NCBI GenBank assembly: GCA_003176045.1
Contig: PSRM01000258.1
Location: 1-32,150 of the forward strand
DNA from: Verrucomicrobiota bacterium
Lineage (GTDB): Bacteria > Verrucomicrobiota > Verrucomicrobiia > Limisphaerales > UBA8199
Length of the DNA: 32,150 bases
Reading direction: 5' to 3'
A model generated the notes under the pieces. It saw only the letters and a program-made list of their open reading frames with translations. It did not search any database and was not told the origin of the DNA. This document shows positions 15,246 to 22,053 of the stretch, piece by piece. The position numbers and the translations under genes are program-made. The first letter of the stretch is position 1; every line of letters begins with the position of its first letter.

Positions 15246-16130
15246 TCATGGCTTTGCACTAACCCGTACAATCGATATCCAGTTTCGCTCCCCAAATTTC
15301 CCTTTGAACCTTTCCGCGATTGCCTCCGCACGGTTGGTGTACTCCACCACCGCAAAGGTCGTCGAACCGCTACCAGACATCAACGTTCCAATTGCACCCT
15401 CACTCCTTAAGAACTCCTGGAACAATGCCAGAATTGGGTATTTCTGCAGTGCCGGGGCTTCCAAAGAGTTGTAAAACTCCCCAACAGCCGCCTTTGTGTC
15501 GTTCCCCCGCAGCAAGGAAATGAGGTGTTTTGCCCGTCCCGGTTGGCCGTTGAGGGCGTTAGGGAACTTGGCCAACTGCTTGTAGGCCCACGCGGTCTCA
15601 ATACCAAAGCCCGGATGTATGAGCAAGAAGGCCGCGCCTGCCAGGGCAGGGAAAGGTTCAAGCGGCTCAATCTTCTCACCACGCCCAGTCCCGAGTGCGG
15701 GCTTGTCTTGCAGAAAGAATGGCACGTCAGAACCAAGGGCAGCAGCAAGTTCATGCAACTGTTCGCTCGCCAGCGGTCCGCCAAAAAGCTCGTTCAACCC
15801 GAGCAGAGTGGTTGCCGCGTTGCCACTGCCTCCGCCCAATCCGGCGGCCAGCGGGATCCTTTTCTCGAGCTGAATGAGGACGCCGTCCCGGATTTGCGCC
15901 TTTTCCAGAAACATCGCCGCCGCTCGATAAACCAGGTTGCGCGAGTCGGTCGGCAGTTCGGGATTGCTGCATGTTAGTTCCACGCTACGCCCGGTGCGGG
16001 AAAAGCTCAGAAGATCGCATACCTGCACGGGGTGCAGCACGGTTTCAAGCTCATGAAACCCATCCGCTCGCTTGCCAAGGATGTTCAGCAGCAGGTTGAC
16101 TTTACAAGGTGACAGTTTTTCTAGAGGCAT
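15246..16130 (-). CDS. ispE: 4-diphosphocytidyl-2-C-methyl-D-erythritol kinase
   Basis: A 294-residue GHMP kinase of the MEP isoprenoid pathway. From ATG 16130: KLSPCKVNLLLNILGKRADGFHELETVLHPV (substrate region), IPLAAGLGGGSGNAATTL (ATP loop), LGSDVPFFLQDKPALGTGRGE, and GTLMSGSGSTTFAVV near the C-terminus. Upstream in-frame codons as far as 16193 only translate a hairpin repeat (peptide ADWKSAPRF), so ATG 16130 is the true start. Product isoprenoid units feed quinone and lipid carriers. The gene diverges from the Gfo/Idh/MocA gene; the 275-base region between holds the TTTCCA hairpin cluster. Confidence 0.93.
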   Translation of the reverse strand: MPLEKLSPCKVNLLLNILGKRADGFHELETVLHPVQVCDLLSFSRTGRSVELTCSNPELPTDSRNLVYRAAAMFLEKAQIRDGVLIQLEKRIPLAAGLGGGSGNAATTLLGLNELFGGPLASEQLHELAAALGSDVPFFLQDKPALGTGRGEKIEPLEPFPALAGAAFLLIHPGFGIETAWAYKQLAKFPNALNGQPGRAKHLISLLRGNDTKAAVGEFYNSLEAPALQKYPILALFQEFLRSEGAIGTLMSGSGSTTFAVVEYTNRAEAIAERFKGKFGERNWISIVRVSAKP

Positions 16131-16148
16131 ACAGCCGCGGAAACGTGG

Positions 16149-16275
16149 CGCAGATTTCCAATCTGCTGTATCGCGGATTTCCAATCCGCACACGCGCCGC
16201 CAGTTCGAGCAGCGCCCAAAACTTGCCCGGCCAGCCGACTGGAAGTCGGCGATACAGCAGGTTGGAAACCTGCGC
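16149..16275. repeat. Four TTTCCA-loop hairpins in two opposed pairs
   Basis: Hairpins lie at 16150-16166, 16173-16189, 16234-16250 and 16257-16273. Each is a 5-6 bp stem around TTTCCA or its complement. Within each pair the spacer is TGTATC or its complement. The second pair is the inverse of the first, but the stem bases differ while staying paired. The cluster lies in the divergent ispE / Gfo-Idh region. Confidence 0.9.
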
Positions 16276-16405
16276 TACCTTGGGTGCCTGAGCATCCTGG
16301 ATGGAAACGGCAAATACGTCCTCCAAGGTTGGGAGTTGAATGTAACAATTGCTTATTCGTCTGACTTGTTGCTACTATGATTGCTGCTAAAGCTTAGTCA
16401 ATGCT

Positions 16406-17800
16406 ATGAACTCGCCGCTTGGTACTCCATCCAATCCTTCTGAACAATCTGACTTGGGCTCCCTTGCCGCTCCCGGCACACGCCGCAACTTCATCAAAAA
16501 AGCGGCGACCGCTGCTGCCGCGGTGAGTGCCACCAATATTTTCAAAACACCCGTTTATGGCCAGAGCCAGGCACCGTCACCAGGCCGCGTAATAGGAGCT
16601 AACGACCGCATTGCCGTCGCCTACATCGGCACTGGCAAACAGGGAATGGAGCACGTGAAATTCCAGAAACAATTCTGCCAGGAAAACAATATTGTCCAGG
16701 CGGCGGTTTGTGATCTTTTTCAGAAACATCTGGATAAGTCGAGGGACTACATCGGTTTGAAAGACGCAGACGCTTTTCGCGATCACCGCAAACTGCTCGA
16801 GCGCAAGGATATAGATGCCATCGTAGCCGCTCCGGTGGACAACTGGCATGCGCAGGTGACCATTGACGCCCTCGAAGCGGGCAAACATGTCTTCTGCGAG
16901 AAGCCCATGACTCGCTACCTCGCTGAGGCATTCAAGGTCTATGACACGGTTAAGCGAACCGGAAAAACGTATGTCATTGGCTCCCAAGGGTGCATGGACG
17001 CAAAATGGCACCAGGCGGCCAAGTGGATTAAGGAAGGCAAAATCGGTCCGCTCGTGTGGGGGCAGGGTTCCTATTGCCGCAACCACAAGAGCGAATGGAC
17101 TTTCGATATTGATCCGGACGCCAACGAACAGAATCTCGACTGGAAACGATGGCTCGGGCACGCACCGCAGATTCCTTACAACCCGGAGCACTATTTTTCC
17201 TGGCACAAATTCTATGCCTACAACTCAGGAATTATTGGCAACCTGCTTCCGCACCGCTTTTATCCGATGATGCTGGCAACCGGGAATCCGGAATTTCCAA
17301 GGCGCGTCGTTTGCACAGGCACGCGAAAAGTCTCGACCGACCGGGAGATAAACGACACCACGCATCTGCTTGCCGAATTCCCCAATGGCCTGACGCTCGT
17401 CGTGGCCGGCTCAACGGTCAATGAGCAGGGTTTGCCGGACATCCTGCGCGGCCAGAAGGGCACGCTGCACTTTTCATCCAGCCAGAACAAGGTCGAACTC
17501 AAACCTGAGAGCCTCTTTGTAGATGAAGGCCTCGAAGCCGACCAATTCTCCGACCCACAGCCGCCTGAAAAGATTCCCGTCCTGGAGAAGAACTTCTTCG
17601 ATTGTATCCGCAGCGGTGACACGCCTAAAGCGAACGTCGAGTTGGCAATTCGCGGCCATACCGTTCTGTGCATGGCCGAAATGTCCGAGCGTCTCGGCCT
17701 GGCGCTGTTCTTCGATGAGAAGACCCGGCAAGTCAAGTTGAGCAACGGCAAAGTCGTGCCGCCGCTGACCTACGATAGCGTGGTGCCGCATTTGGCGTAA
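16406..17800 (+). CDS. Tat-exported Gfo/Idh/MocA family oxidoreductase
   Basis: A 464-residue protein. A twin-arginine signal (TRRNFIKKAATAAAAVSA, RR at residues 26-27) predicts export of the folded, cofactor-loaded enzyme. The mature part starts with RIAVAYIGTGKQGMEHVKF (NAD(P)-binding) and carries DIDAIVAAPVDNWHAQVTIDALEAGKHVFCEKPMTRYLAEA, in which EKP is the family motif. The C-terminal alpha/beta domain contains the substrate site. Members oxidise or rearrange sugars and inositols; secreted forms with this architecture are abundant in Planctomycetes and Verrucomicrobia. Its substrate is unknown. A ThuA-domain gene converges on it from the right, a frequent neighbour type for this family, which suggests a shared sugar role. 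Confidence 0.9.
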   Translation: MNSPLGTPSNPSEQSDLGSLAAPGTRRNFIKKAATAAAAVSATNIFKTPVYGQSQAPSPGRVIGANDRIAVAYIGTGKQGMEHVKFQKQFCQENNIVQAAVCDLFQKHLDKSRDYIGLKDADAFRDHRKLLERKDIDAIVAAPVDNWHAQVTIDALEAGKHVFCEKPMTRYLAEAFKVYDTVKRTGKTYVIGSQGCMDAKWHQAAKWIKEGKIGPLVWGQGSYCRNHKSEWTFDIDPDANEQNLDWKRWLGHAPQIPYNPEHYFSWHKFYAYNSGIIGNLLPHRFYPMMLATGNPEFPRRVVCTGTRKVSTDREINDTTHLLAEFPNGLTLVVAGSTVNEQGLPDILRGQKGTLHFSSSQNKVELKPESLFVDEGLEADQFSDPQPPEKIPVLEKNFFDCIRSGDTPKANVELAIRGHTVLCMAEMSERLGLALFFDEKTRQVKLSNGKVVPPLTYDSVVPHLA

Positions 17801-17810
17801 GACCGAAGTT

Positions 17811-17937
17811 TTTAACGCAAAGGCGCAAAGGAAAAAAACTAACCGCTAATGAACGCGAATCGACGCGAATGATTTCCGTGATTCGCGTTCATTCGCGTCT
17901 ATTCGCGGTTGTTTCTGCTCCTTTGCGTCTGCGTTGA
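17811..17937. terminator. Two nested inverted repeats between convergent genes
   Basis: The outer arms are TTAACGCAAAGGCGCAAAGG (17811-17830) with TCCTTTGCGTCTGCGTTGAA (17918-17937). The inner arms start with AACCGCTAATGAACGCGAAT (17840-17859) and end with CATTCGCGTCTATTCGCGGTT (about 17889-17909). It occupies the gap between two converging genes. Outer-arm words recur in the signal peptide at 1024-1063 and at 26699-26807. Confidence 0.6.
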
Positions 17938-17949
17938 ATTCCGCTCTTA

Positions 17950-18978
17950 CTAAGGAAGCGCTAAATCGGCCGGCTTCACGCCCTTCTTGAATTTGTTGTT
18001 CCCAAACCAATTCGGTTTGTATTCGCCTACATAGTTCACGTCTGCTTTCGCAGGGATTTGCTTTTCCGCGCCGAGAGCCCAATAGCAGGCGTTCACAATT
18101 AGTCGCCGGAGGCCTTCATTTTCGAGGTCCACGGCCGCACCTGCGGTGATGGCAAAAATTCTGGAACTTTGTCCGGCATCATCATTGTAGTGCCGCGTCC
18201 AGGCTAGCGGCATGAGTGGGTTGTTTTTTGGACCGGTAACAGGCGGATCGGTCGGCTTCATTCCTGAAAGCACCTCGCCCCAAACCAGCACTGTTGAATC
18301 CTTCGGGAGGTGAACCACTGTGTAAACATCCGTTGGACACCAGATATCAGAGACTCCGCGAAGGATTGGTTTCTTCTCAAATTCCCTGTTAACAATCCCA
18401 TGCGTGCTTTCTTTGCCATGGTCGCCATGATGGCTCACCCAGGTTTCGCCGAGGACCTGCTGACCGAAGCCGCCAGGCCACTCCTTGCTCCGCCAATCCC
18501 AAGTGGCATAAAGGCTCTGCTTGTAGCGCTCATACATGAACGCGTGGGTGCTGGTGCGCAGGGCGACAATCGGTTTCCCGGCATCCACATAATTCACCAA
18601 ATGCGCCATCTGCGAATCGGGCAGCTCGCGGAACCGCAATTGCATCACGCACAGGTCAGCCGAATCGAGCGCCTCCATTCCCGGAATATTGGTCTGGTTC
18701 AGAGGGTCTATCGTCCCATCGGCCGGATTTATAGAGAACAGCACCGTGCAGTTAAATCCGTGCCGCTCCGCCAGGATTTTCGCCAGCATCGGCAGGCCCT
18801 CTTCTGAACGATACTCTTCGTCACCGGCAAGCAACACAATGCGTTTGCCCGCGCCAGGTCCTTTGCCGCCATGGTATTCCACCCAGTCGGCGCAATAAGC
18901 CGGAACAACCAACAGGAATGTAAGGAGACTAACGATGCCAAGCATCCTAAGTGTCTTCATTTGAATCTGAAGATTCAT
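17950..18978 (-). CDS. Secreted ThuA-domain protein
   Basis: A 342-residue protein from ATG 18978. Just upstream of that codon is GGGGAAG, one of the few Shine-Dalgarno-like sequences in the window. ATG 18960 (MKTLRMLG) is an alternative. A signal peptide (hydrophobic LGIVSLLTFLLVVPAYCA, cleavage near CA|DW) leads to a ThuA fold, related to class I glutamine amidotransferases: KRIVLLAGDEEYRSEEGLPMLAKIL, ALDSADLCVMQLRFRELP, VNYVDAGKPIVALRTSTHAF, then GILNREF-like HGIVNREFEKKPILRGV. ThuA was named from a trehalose utilisation locus and has 3-keto-sugar-related roles in some bacteria. Secreted versions are common near Gfo/Idh/MocA genes, as here. Confidence 0.85.
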   Translation of the reverse strand: MNLQIQMKTLRMLGIVSLLTFLLVVPAYCADWVEYHGGKGPGAGKRIVLLAGDEEYRSEEGLPMLAKILAERHGFNCTVLFSINPADGTIDPLNQTNIPGMEALDSADLCVMQLRFRELPDSQMAHLVNYVDAGKPIVALRTSTHAFMYERYKQSLYATWDWRSKEWPGGFGQQVLGETWVSHHGDHGKESTHGIVNREFEKKPILRGVSDIWCPTDVYTVVHLPKDSTVLVWGEVLSGMKPTDPPVTGPKNNPLMPLAWTRHYNDDAGQSSRIFAITAGAAVDLENEGLRRLIVNACYWALGAEKQIPAKADVNYVGEYKPNWFGNNKFKKGVKPADLALP

Positions 18979-19057
18979 AACGCTTCCCCGCAAAACACGC
19001 AACGCGGAATCGTCACGCGAATGCAGTTAGGAGTGTCGGCGCCCTTGGTGGTGCAAG

Positions 19058-19160
19058 CCAAAGCGGCAGAGGACTGCCGCACTCCAAAACCTTCGGTAAT
19101 TCGAGGCGCCCACGAAAGCGCGCCAGCGTCTTGGAGTGCGGCAGTCCTCTGTCGCTTTGG
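19058..19160. repeat. Inverted pair of TTTGGAGTG-hairpin-CTTT elements
   Basis: A minus-strand copy at 19058-19089 faces a plus-strand copy at 19131-19160. The hairpin stems are CGGCAG/CTGCCG and CGGCAG/CTGTCG. Both copies end in CTTTGG. They lie in the gap upstream of the ThuA gene. Confidence 0.9.
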
Positions 19161-19195
19161 CATATTGGCCGAGGGCCGACAGTTTTAACGCAGGC

Positions 19196-19242
19196 CATTT
19201 AACATAATTAACCTATTTAACTCATTTAACTTTTTTAACTCA
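19196..19242. repeat. TTTAAC tandem repeat
   Basis: Five TTTAAC-like units between the ThuA gene start and the end of queD. Here both flanking genes are on the opposite strand to the TTTAAC reading direction. Confidence 0.8.
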
Positions 19243-19287
19243 TTCACCACGTTGCTAGCGATTTTCCCCTGGCTCGGCAATTGTGCA

Positions 19288-19650
19288 TTACTCCCCTCGA
19301 TAAACGCATCTGGCGGTGCAGGTCTCGGCGACAACCACTTCGGTCAATGCCGGCAGGCGCGGCTTGAGCCTGCGCCAAATCCAAATGGCGATGTTCTCGC
19401 TGGTCGGATTTTCGAGACCGGGGATCTCGTTGAGGTAACAATGGTCGAGCTTCTCCCAAATCGGGGTGAACGCTTTGGAAATGTCCGCATAATCCATGAC
19501 CCATCCGAGTTTGGCGTCGCACTCACCGGCGATGACAATCTCGACAACAAAACTGTGGCCATGGAGCCGCCGGCATTTGTGCGACTTGGGCAAATGCGGC
19601 AACAAATGCGCAGCCTCAAACTGGAAACACTTTCTTAATTCAAGTCTCAT
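19288..19650 (-). CDS. queD: 6-carboxy-5,6,7,8-tetrahydropterin synthase (QueD/PTPS family)
   Basis: A 120-residue enzyme converting dihydroneopterin triphosphate to the carboxytetrahydropterin precursor of queuosine and other 7-deazaguanines. The zinc histidines are His15 (FEAAHLL) and His30/His32 (RRLHGHSF); the catalytic Cys26 is in HKCRRLHGH. WVMDYADISKAF, LDHCYLNEIPGLENPTSENIAIWIW and the late VAETCTARCVY are the remaining family motifs. The length is normal. No queC or queE is nearby. ATG 19650 has no Shine-Dalgarno. Confidence 0.92.
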   Translation of the reverse strand: MRLELRKCFQFEAAHLLPHLPKSHKCRRLHGHSFVVEIVIAGECDAKLGWVMDYADISKAFTPIWEKLDHCYLNEIPGLENPTSENIAIWIWRRLKPRLPALTEVVVAETCTARCVYRGE

Positions 19651-19654
19651 TTTT

Positions 19655-19797
19655 AAACCGCTAATCTTCGCTAATAAACGCTAATGGCACTTGGACACGG
19701 AAGGCCGTCACCCACGCAGCCACCTAGTCCATCAAGCCATTAATCCATTCATCCAATATTCCAGTATTCCAACATTCCAGCTTTCCATCATTCCCTC
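19655..19797. repeat. CGCTAAT words and ATTCCAGN 8-mer tandem repeat
   Basis: CGCTAAT-like words occur at 19658-19685. An ATTCCAGT/ATTCCAAC/ATTCCAGC/TTTCCATC series runs from about 19748 to 19797. The stop codon of the LuxC-like gene (19788-19790) is formed within the latter. Confidence 0.8.
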
Positions 19798-21149
19798 TCC
19801 CAATCCGTCCATCTCACCAAATCCCCCAGCGAAGGCCGGCCGTCGTGGCGCCAGGTGAGTGGCGGATTCTGCATTTGGCCCACAGGACAGATTCGAGGAA
19901 CTCCCCAATCGGCCAACTCGCGGGCCAGGTCCGGCGCCTCGTCGTCCGCTGCGGCCAAGCCGACTGTCGAAACCAGGCCTCGTACGCTGTCGGCACTTTG
20001 TAGCGCCTCATTCAGATCTTTTACGCCTTTTACATAAATGAACCGGTGCAGGCAGGAAAGTTGGAATCTCGGGTCCTCCTCGTAGATTACCGTCCACGCC
20101 GTTGAACCCGGGCTGCAAAAGAGTTGCGTGGACGATTCGATTGCGCGGATTTCATAGAAAGAGCGCCGTGACGCAATGGTAGCCGCGACCTCGACCGAAA
20201 TTCGCCCTCTTGGTTCTCTCAGCTCGCGCTGAGCCAATTCCTTGGACATCGCAAGGGCGAATTCCACTGGCGAAAGGTGCCCACCGTTTTCGACGTAAAT
20301 GACGTGAGGTGAAAGGCATCCTAGTTGGTCCCAGGCAACCACGTCTGCTACAGCCCGCTCAACCTGCTTGTGGGCGGCCCGTGCGGAGAGCGCTTTACTG
20401 GAAATGAACGCAAAACTAACTCGATGCCCGTAGCCAAGAAATTTCGTTTTGGGCGGGACTCGCAGCCGAATGGCAGCGAGTGTTTCGTCAGTGCCAGTTG
20501 CTGTCACGCAATCGGCTTCGGCAAACAGCACCTCTTCGAGTTGAGCGCTTCCGCCGGGCCACTCGGCGAGCTCCAGGCAGGCTCCCAGCTTTGGCTCCGT
20601 TTCGTAGAGCGAATGTGCAAAAAGACGCGGCACCAGCGAAGCGCCGCTGGCGCATTTCACGAATTGAGCGGAGCGCACCAACAGTCCGAGAATGATGCTC
20701 GAAAGGGCAGGGGAGGGGAGGCCGCCGGCGGTTATGTGAAACAGGAACTCGGGGCCGACCGCCTTCGACGACCGGCTCCCCTCACGCTCCGGCGTGGTGG
20801 CGCATAATTCATCGAGACGGTCCACGTGCCCTAAATCTTGCTCCAGGAGCGAGTGCAGGTTTTCTTTCGTGAGCTGTTTAAAAAACGAATCCAGGCCCGC
20901 TGCCAGCGTGGCGGCGGAAAAGCCCGTTGCCGCAGGTCCCTGTTCGAGCGCCATGGCGCGGAACGGGAAATTTTCCTTTAGCCAATCTTCCGCCAAGCCA
21001 TCCAGTAAATCCACCAGGCTCCTGGTTGAACGGTCAGCAAGATAGCGCTCGCGATTGTACTTGAGTGTTTGGCACGCCTCGCGGAGCAATGCCGGGCTGA
21101 GTGTCGCATCGGACGGTAAGTCGGCTAAGAAGTAATTCGGAAGATTCAT
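19788..21149 (-). CDS. LuxC-like acyl-CoA / acyl-protein reductase
   Basis: A 453-residue member of the LuxC branch of the aldehyde dehydrogenase superfamily, reducing activated fatty acyl groups to aldehydes with NADPH. The catalytic cysteine is Cys278 in VVAWDQLGCLSPHVIYVENGG, a hallmark of LuxC. FLFHITAGGLPSPALSSIILGLLVRSAQFVKCASGASLVPRLF is the cofactor/acyl site region. LuxC normally works with an acyl-protein synthetase (LuxE); none is in this window, and there are no luxAB genes. Its aldehyde is more likely to serve lipid or polyketide chemistry than light. It lies 6 bases after an unknown small gene, so the two are probably co-transcribed. The TGA stop lies inside an ATTCCA tandem repeat. 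Confidence 0.87.
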   Translation of the reverse strand: MNLPNYFLADLPSDATLSPALLREACQTLKYNRERYLADRSTRSLVDLLDGLAEDWLKENFPFRAMALEQGPAATGFSAATLAAGLDSFFKQLTKENLHSLLEQDLGHVDRLDELCATTPEREGSRSSKAVGPEFLFHITAGGLPSPALSSIILGLLVRSAQFVKCASGASLVPRLFAHSLYETEPKLGACLELAEWPGGSAQLEEVLFAEADCVTATGTDETLAAIRLRVPPKTKFLGYGHRVSFAFISSKALSARAAHKQVERAVADVVAWDQLGCLSPHVIYVENGGHLSPVEFALAMSKELAQRELREPRGRISVEVAATIASRRSFYEIRAIESSTQLFCSPGSTAWTVIYEEDPRFQLSCLHRFIYVKGVKDLNEALQSADSVRGLVSTVGLAAADDEAPDLARELADWGVPRICPVGQMQNPPLTWRHDGRPSLGDLVRWTDWERE

Positions 21150-21155
21150 CCCTAC

Positions 21156-21473
21156 TCAGATAATCCGGATGGGAGAGGCTACAATCCAGATCTCTAGCTG
21201 CCGGAAACGGGACTTCAAAAGTTGTTTAAACGTTCTGAAAAACTCCTCAACTTCTTGAGAATCTACTTCTACGTCAACGACGTACTTTAAAAGCACGTCT
21301 TGATAAGGAATGCCTTCTTGGATCCAGTCGCCTTCGACCGGTTGCGGATTGACGGTGAGCGCGCCAAATCTCCGCAGAAGGTCCTCTTTTGTTTGAAGGA
21401 ACTTTTCGAGTTCGACGTCTTGCCCGTCGTTATACCTTAGAGGCAGCAGGATTTCGTAGCGCGTGGCAGGCAC
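21156..21473 (-). CDS. Conserved hypothetical protein of unknown function (105 residues)
   Basis: Starts at GTG 21473, giving MPATRYEILLPLRYNDGQDVE. The pattern of an N-terminal strand ending in PLRYNDG, then QTKEDLLRRFGALTVNPQPVEGDW, a central strand LLKYVVDVEVD and a C-terminal QLEIWIVASPIRII suggests a small alpha/beta (ferredoxin-like) fold. I recognise the sequence type as a widespread uncharacterised family but know no function. It overlaps the previous gene by 44 bases in another frame and stops 6 bases before the LuxC-like start, which argues for a three-gene operon. Confidence 0.75.
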   Translation of the reverse strand: MPATRYEILLPLRYNDGQDVELEKFLQTKEDLLRRFGALTVNPQPVEGDWIQEGIPYQDVLLKYVVDVEVDSQEVEEFFRTFKQLLKSRFRQLEIWIVASPIRII

Positions 21474-21657
21474 CGTCGAAGCCCTCCTCCGTTAGCACCT
21501 CGTAGGCAATTCCCAATTGATCGAGGATTTTCAGACCCGACTTGGCAAATTCGTAGGTGTTATTGGGAAAACAAAGCACTTTCAACCGCTTCGCAAGTGC
21601 TACGAAACCTTGAGCTTCTTTCGCTCGGTCGGCGAACTTAATCCTAACCATCTGCAT
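21430..21657 (-). CDS. Small hypothetical protein, overlapping the next gene
   Basis: About 75 residues from ATG 21657 (MQMVRIKFADRAKEAQGFVALAKRLKVLCFPNNTYEFAKSG...); the frame remains open to 21699 with less plausible sequence. The layout, a basic strand (MVRIKFAD), helix (AQGFVALAKR), hairpin (LCFPNNTYEF) and helix (LKILDQLGIAYEVL), suggests a compact alpha/beta protein. Its last 44 bases overlap the start of the following gene. Overlap and order look like a fixed two-gene unit, of toxin-antitoxin-like size, although neither protein matches a known toxin or antitoxin that I recognise. Confidence 0.65.
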   Translation of the reverse strand: MQMVRIKFADRAKEAQGFVALAKRLKVLCFPNNTYEFAKSGLKILDQLGIAYEVLTEEGFDGACHALRNPAASKV

Positions 21658-21719
21658 CTTAGCTGGCTTTAGCAAACCACATTTACCCAAAGCTGTCAAA
21701 CCCTCGCCTGCTCATCTGC

Positions 21720-21908
21720 TCATTTTCTCTTAGGAACCCGCACACTAAAACGAACCATGGGCCGCCTGGCTTTCGAGATGAGGCGGCTATGGCTCCTGCG
21801 GCGGCGCCTGCGGAGCCGTGCGCGGGGCGATAGCGCTGCCACGCACGCCACCAGGCCAAGGCCAAGCGCTGCGATGAGAAGAAGAATCAAGGGACCATTG
21901 CCCATCAC
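21720..21908 (-). CDS. Small basic single-pass membrane protein
   Basis: A 62-residue protein: MMGNGP followed by one transmembrane helix (LILLLIAALGLGLVACVAAL), then a strongly basic tail with RARLRRRRRRSHSR and RRPMVRFSVRVPKRK. No homologue was recognised with confidence. The clean helix plus positive tail fits a small inner-membrane protein with a cytoplasmic basic C-terminus. It might also be a coincidental frame in GC-rich DNA (CGN codons). Confidence 0.4.
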   Translation of the reverse strand: MMGNGPLILLLIAALGLGLVACVAALSPRARLRRRRRRSHSRLISKARRPMVRFSVRVPKRK

Positions 21909-21978
21909 GACAATTCTTTAGCTTGAAAGGCTCTGCTGTAAAGCGCAATGGGGCAGCCGCCGATTGCTTCGTTAAATC

Positions 21979-22018
21979 CAAGATAGAAGTTAGAAGATAG
22001 GAGATAGAAGATAAAAGA
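21979..22018 (-). repeat. AGATAGA heptamer tandem repeat
   Basis: About five heptamer units of AGATAGA/AGTTAGA/GGATAGA type, in the gap before the beta-helix/ApbE gene's stop. Confidence 0.8.
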
Positions 22019-22053
22019 ATTCGCCGAAGAGGACGACATGCAGTTGTAATTGT

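Noticed and set aside
16131-16193. N-terminal extension of ispE with ADWKSAPRF
   Set aside because: It translates the TTTCCA hairpin repeat; family alignment by eye starts at the second methionine (16130).
19788-21149. Bioluminescence locus
   Set aside because: Only a LuxC-like gene is present; no luxA, luxB, luxD or luxE is in the window.
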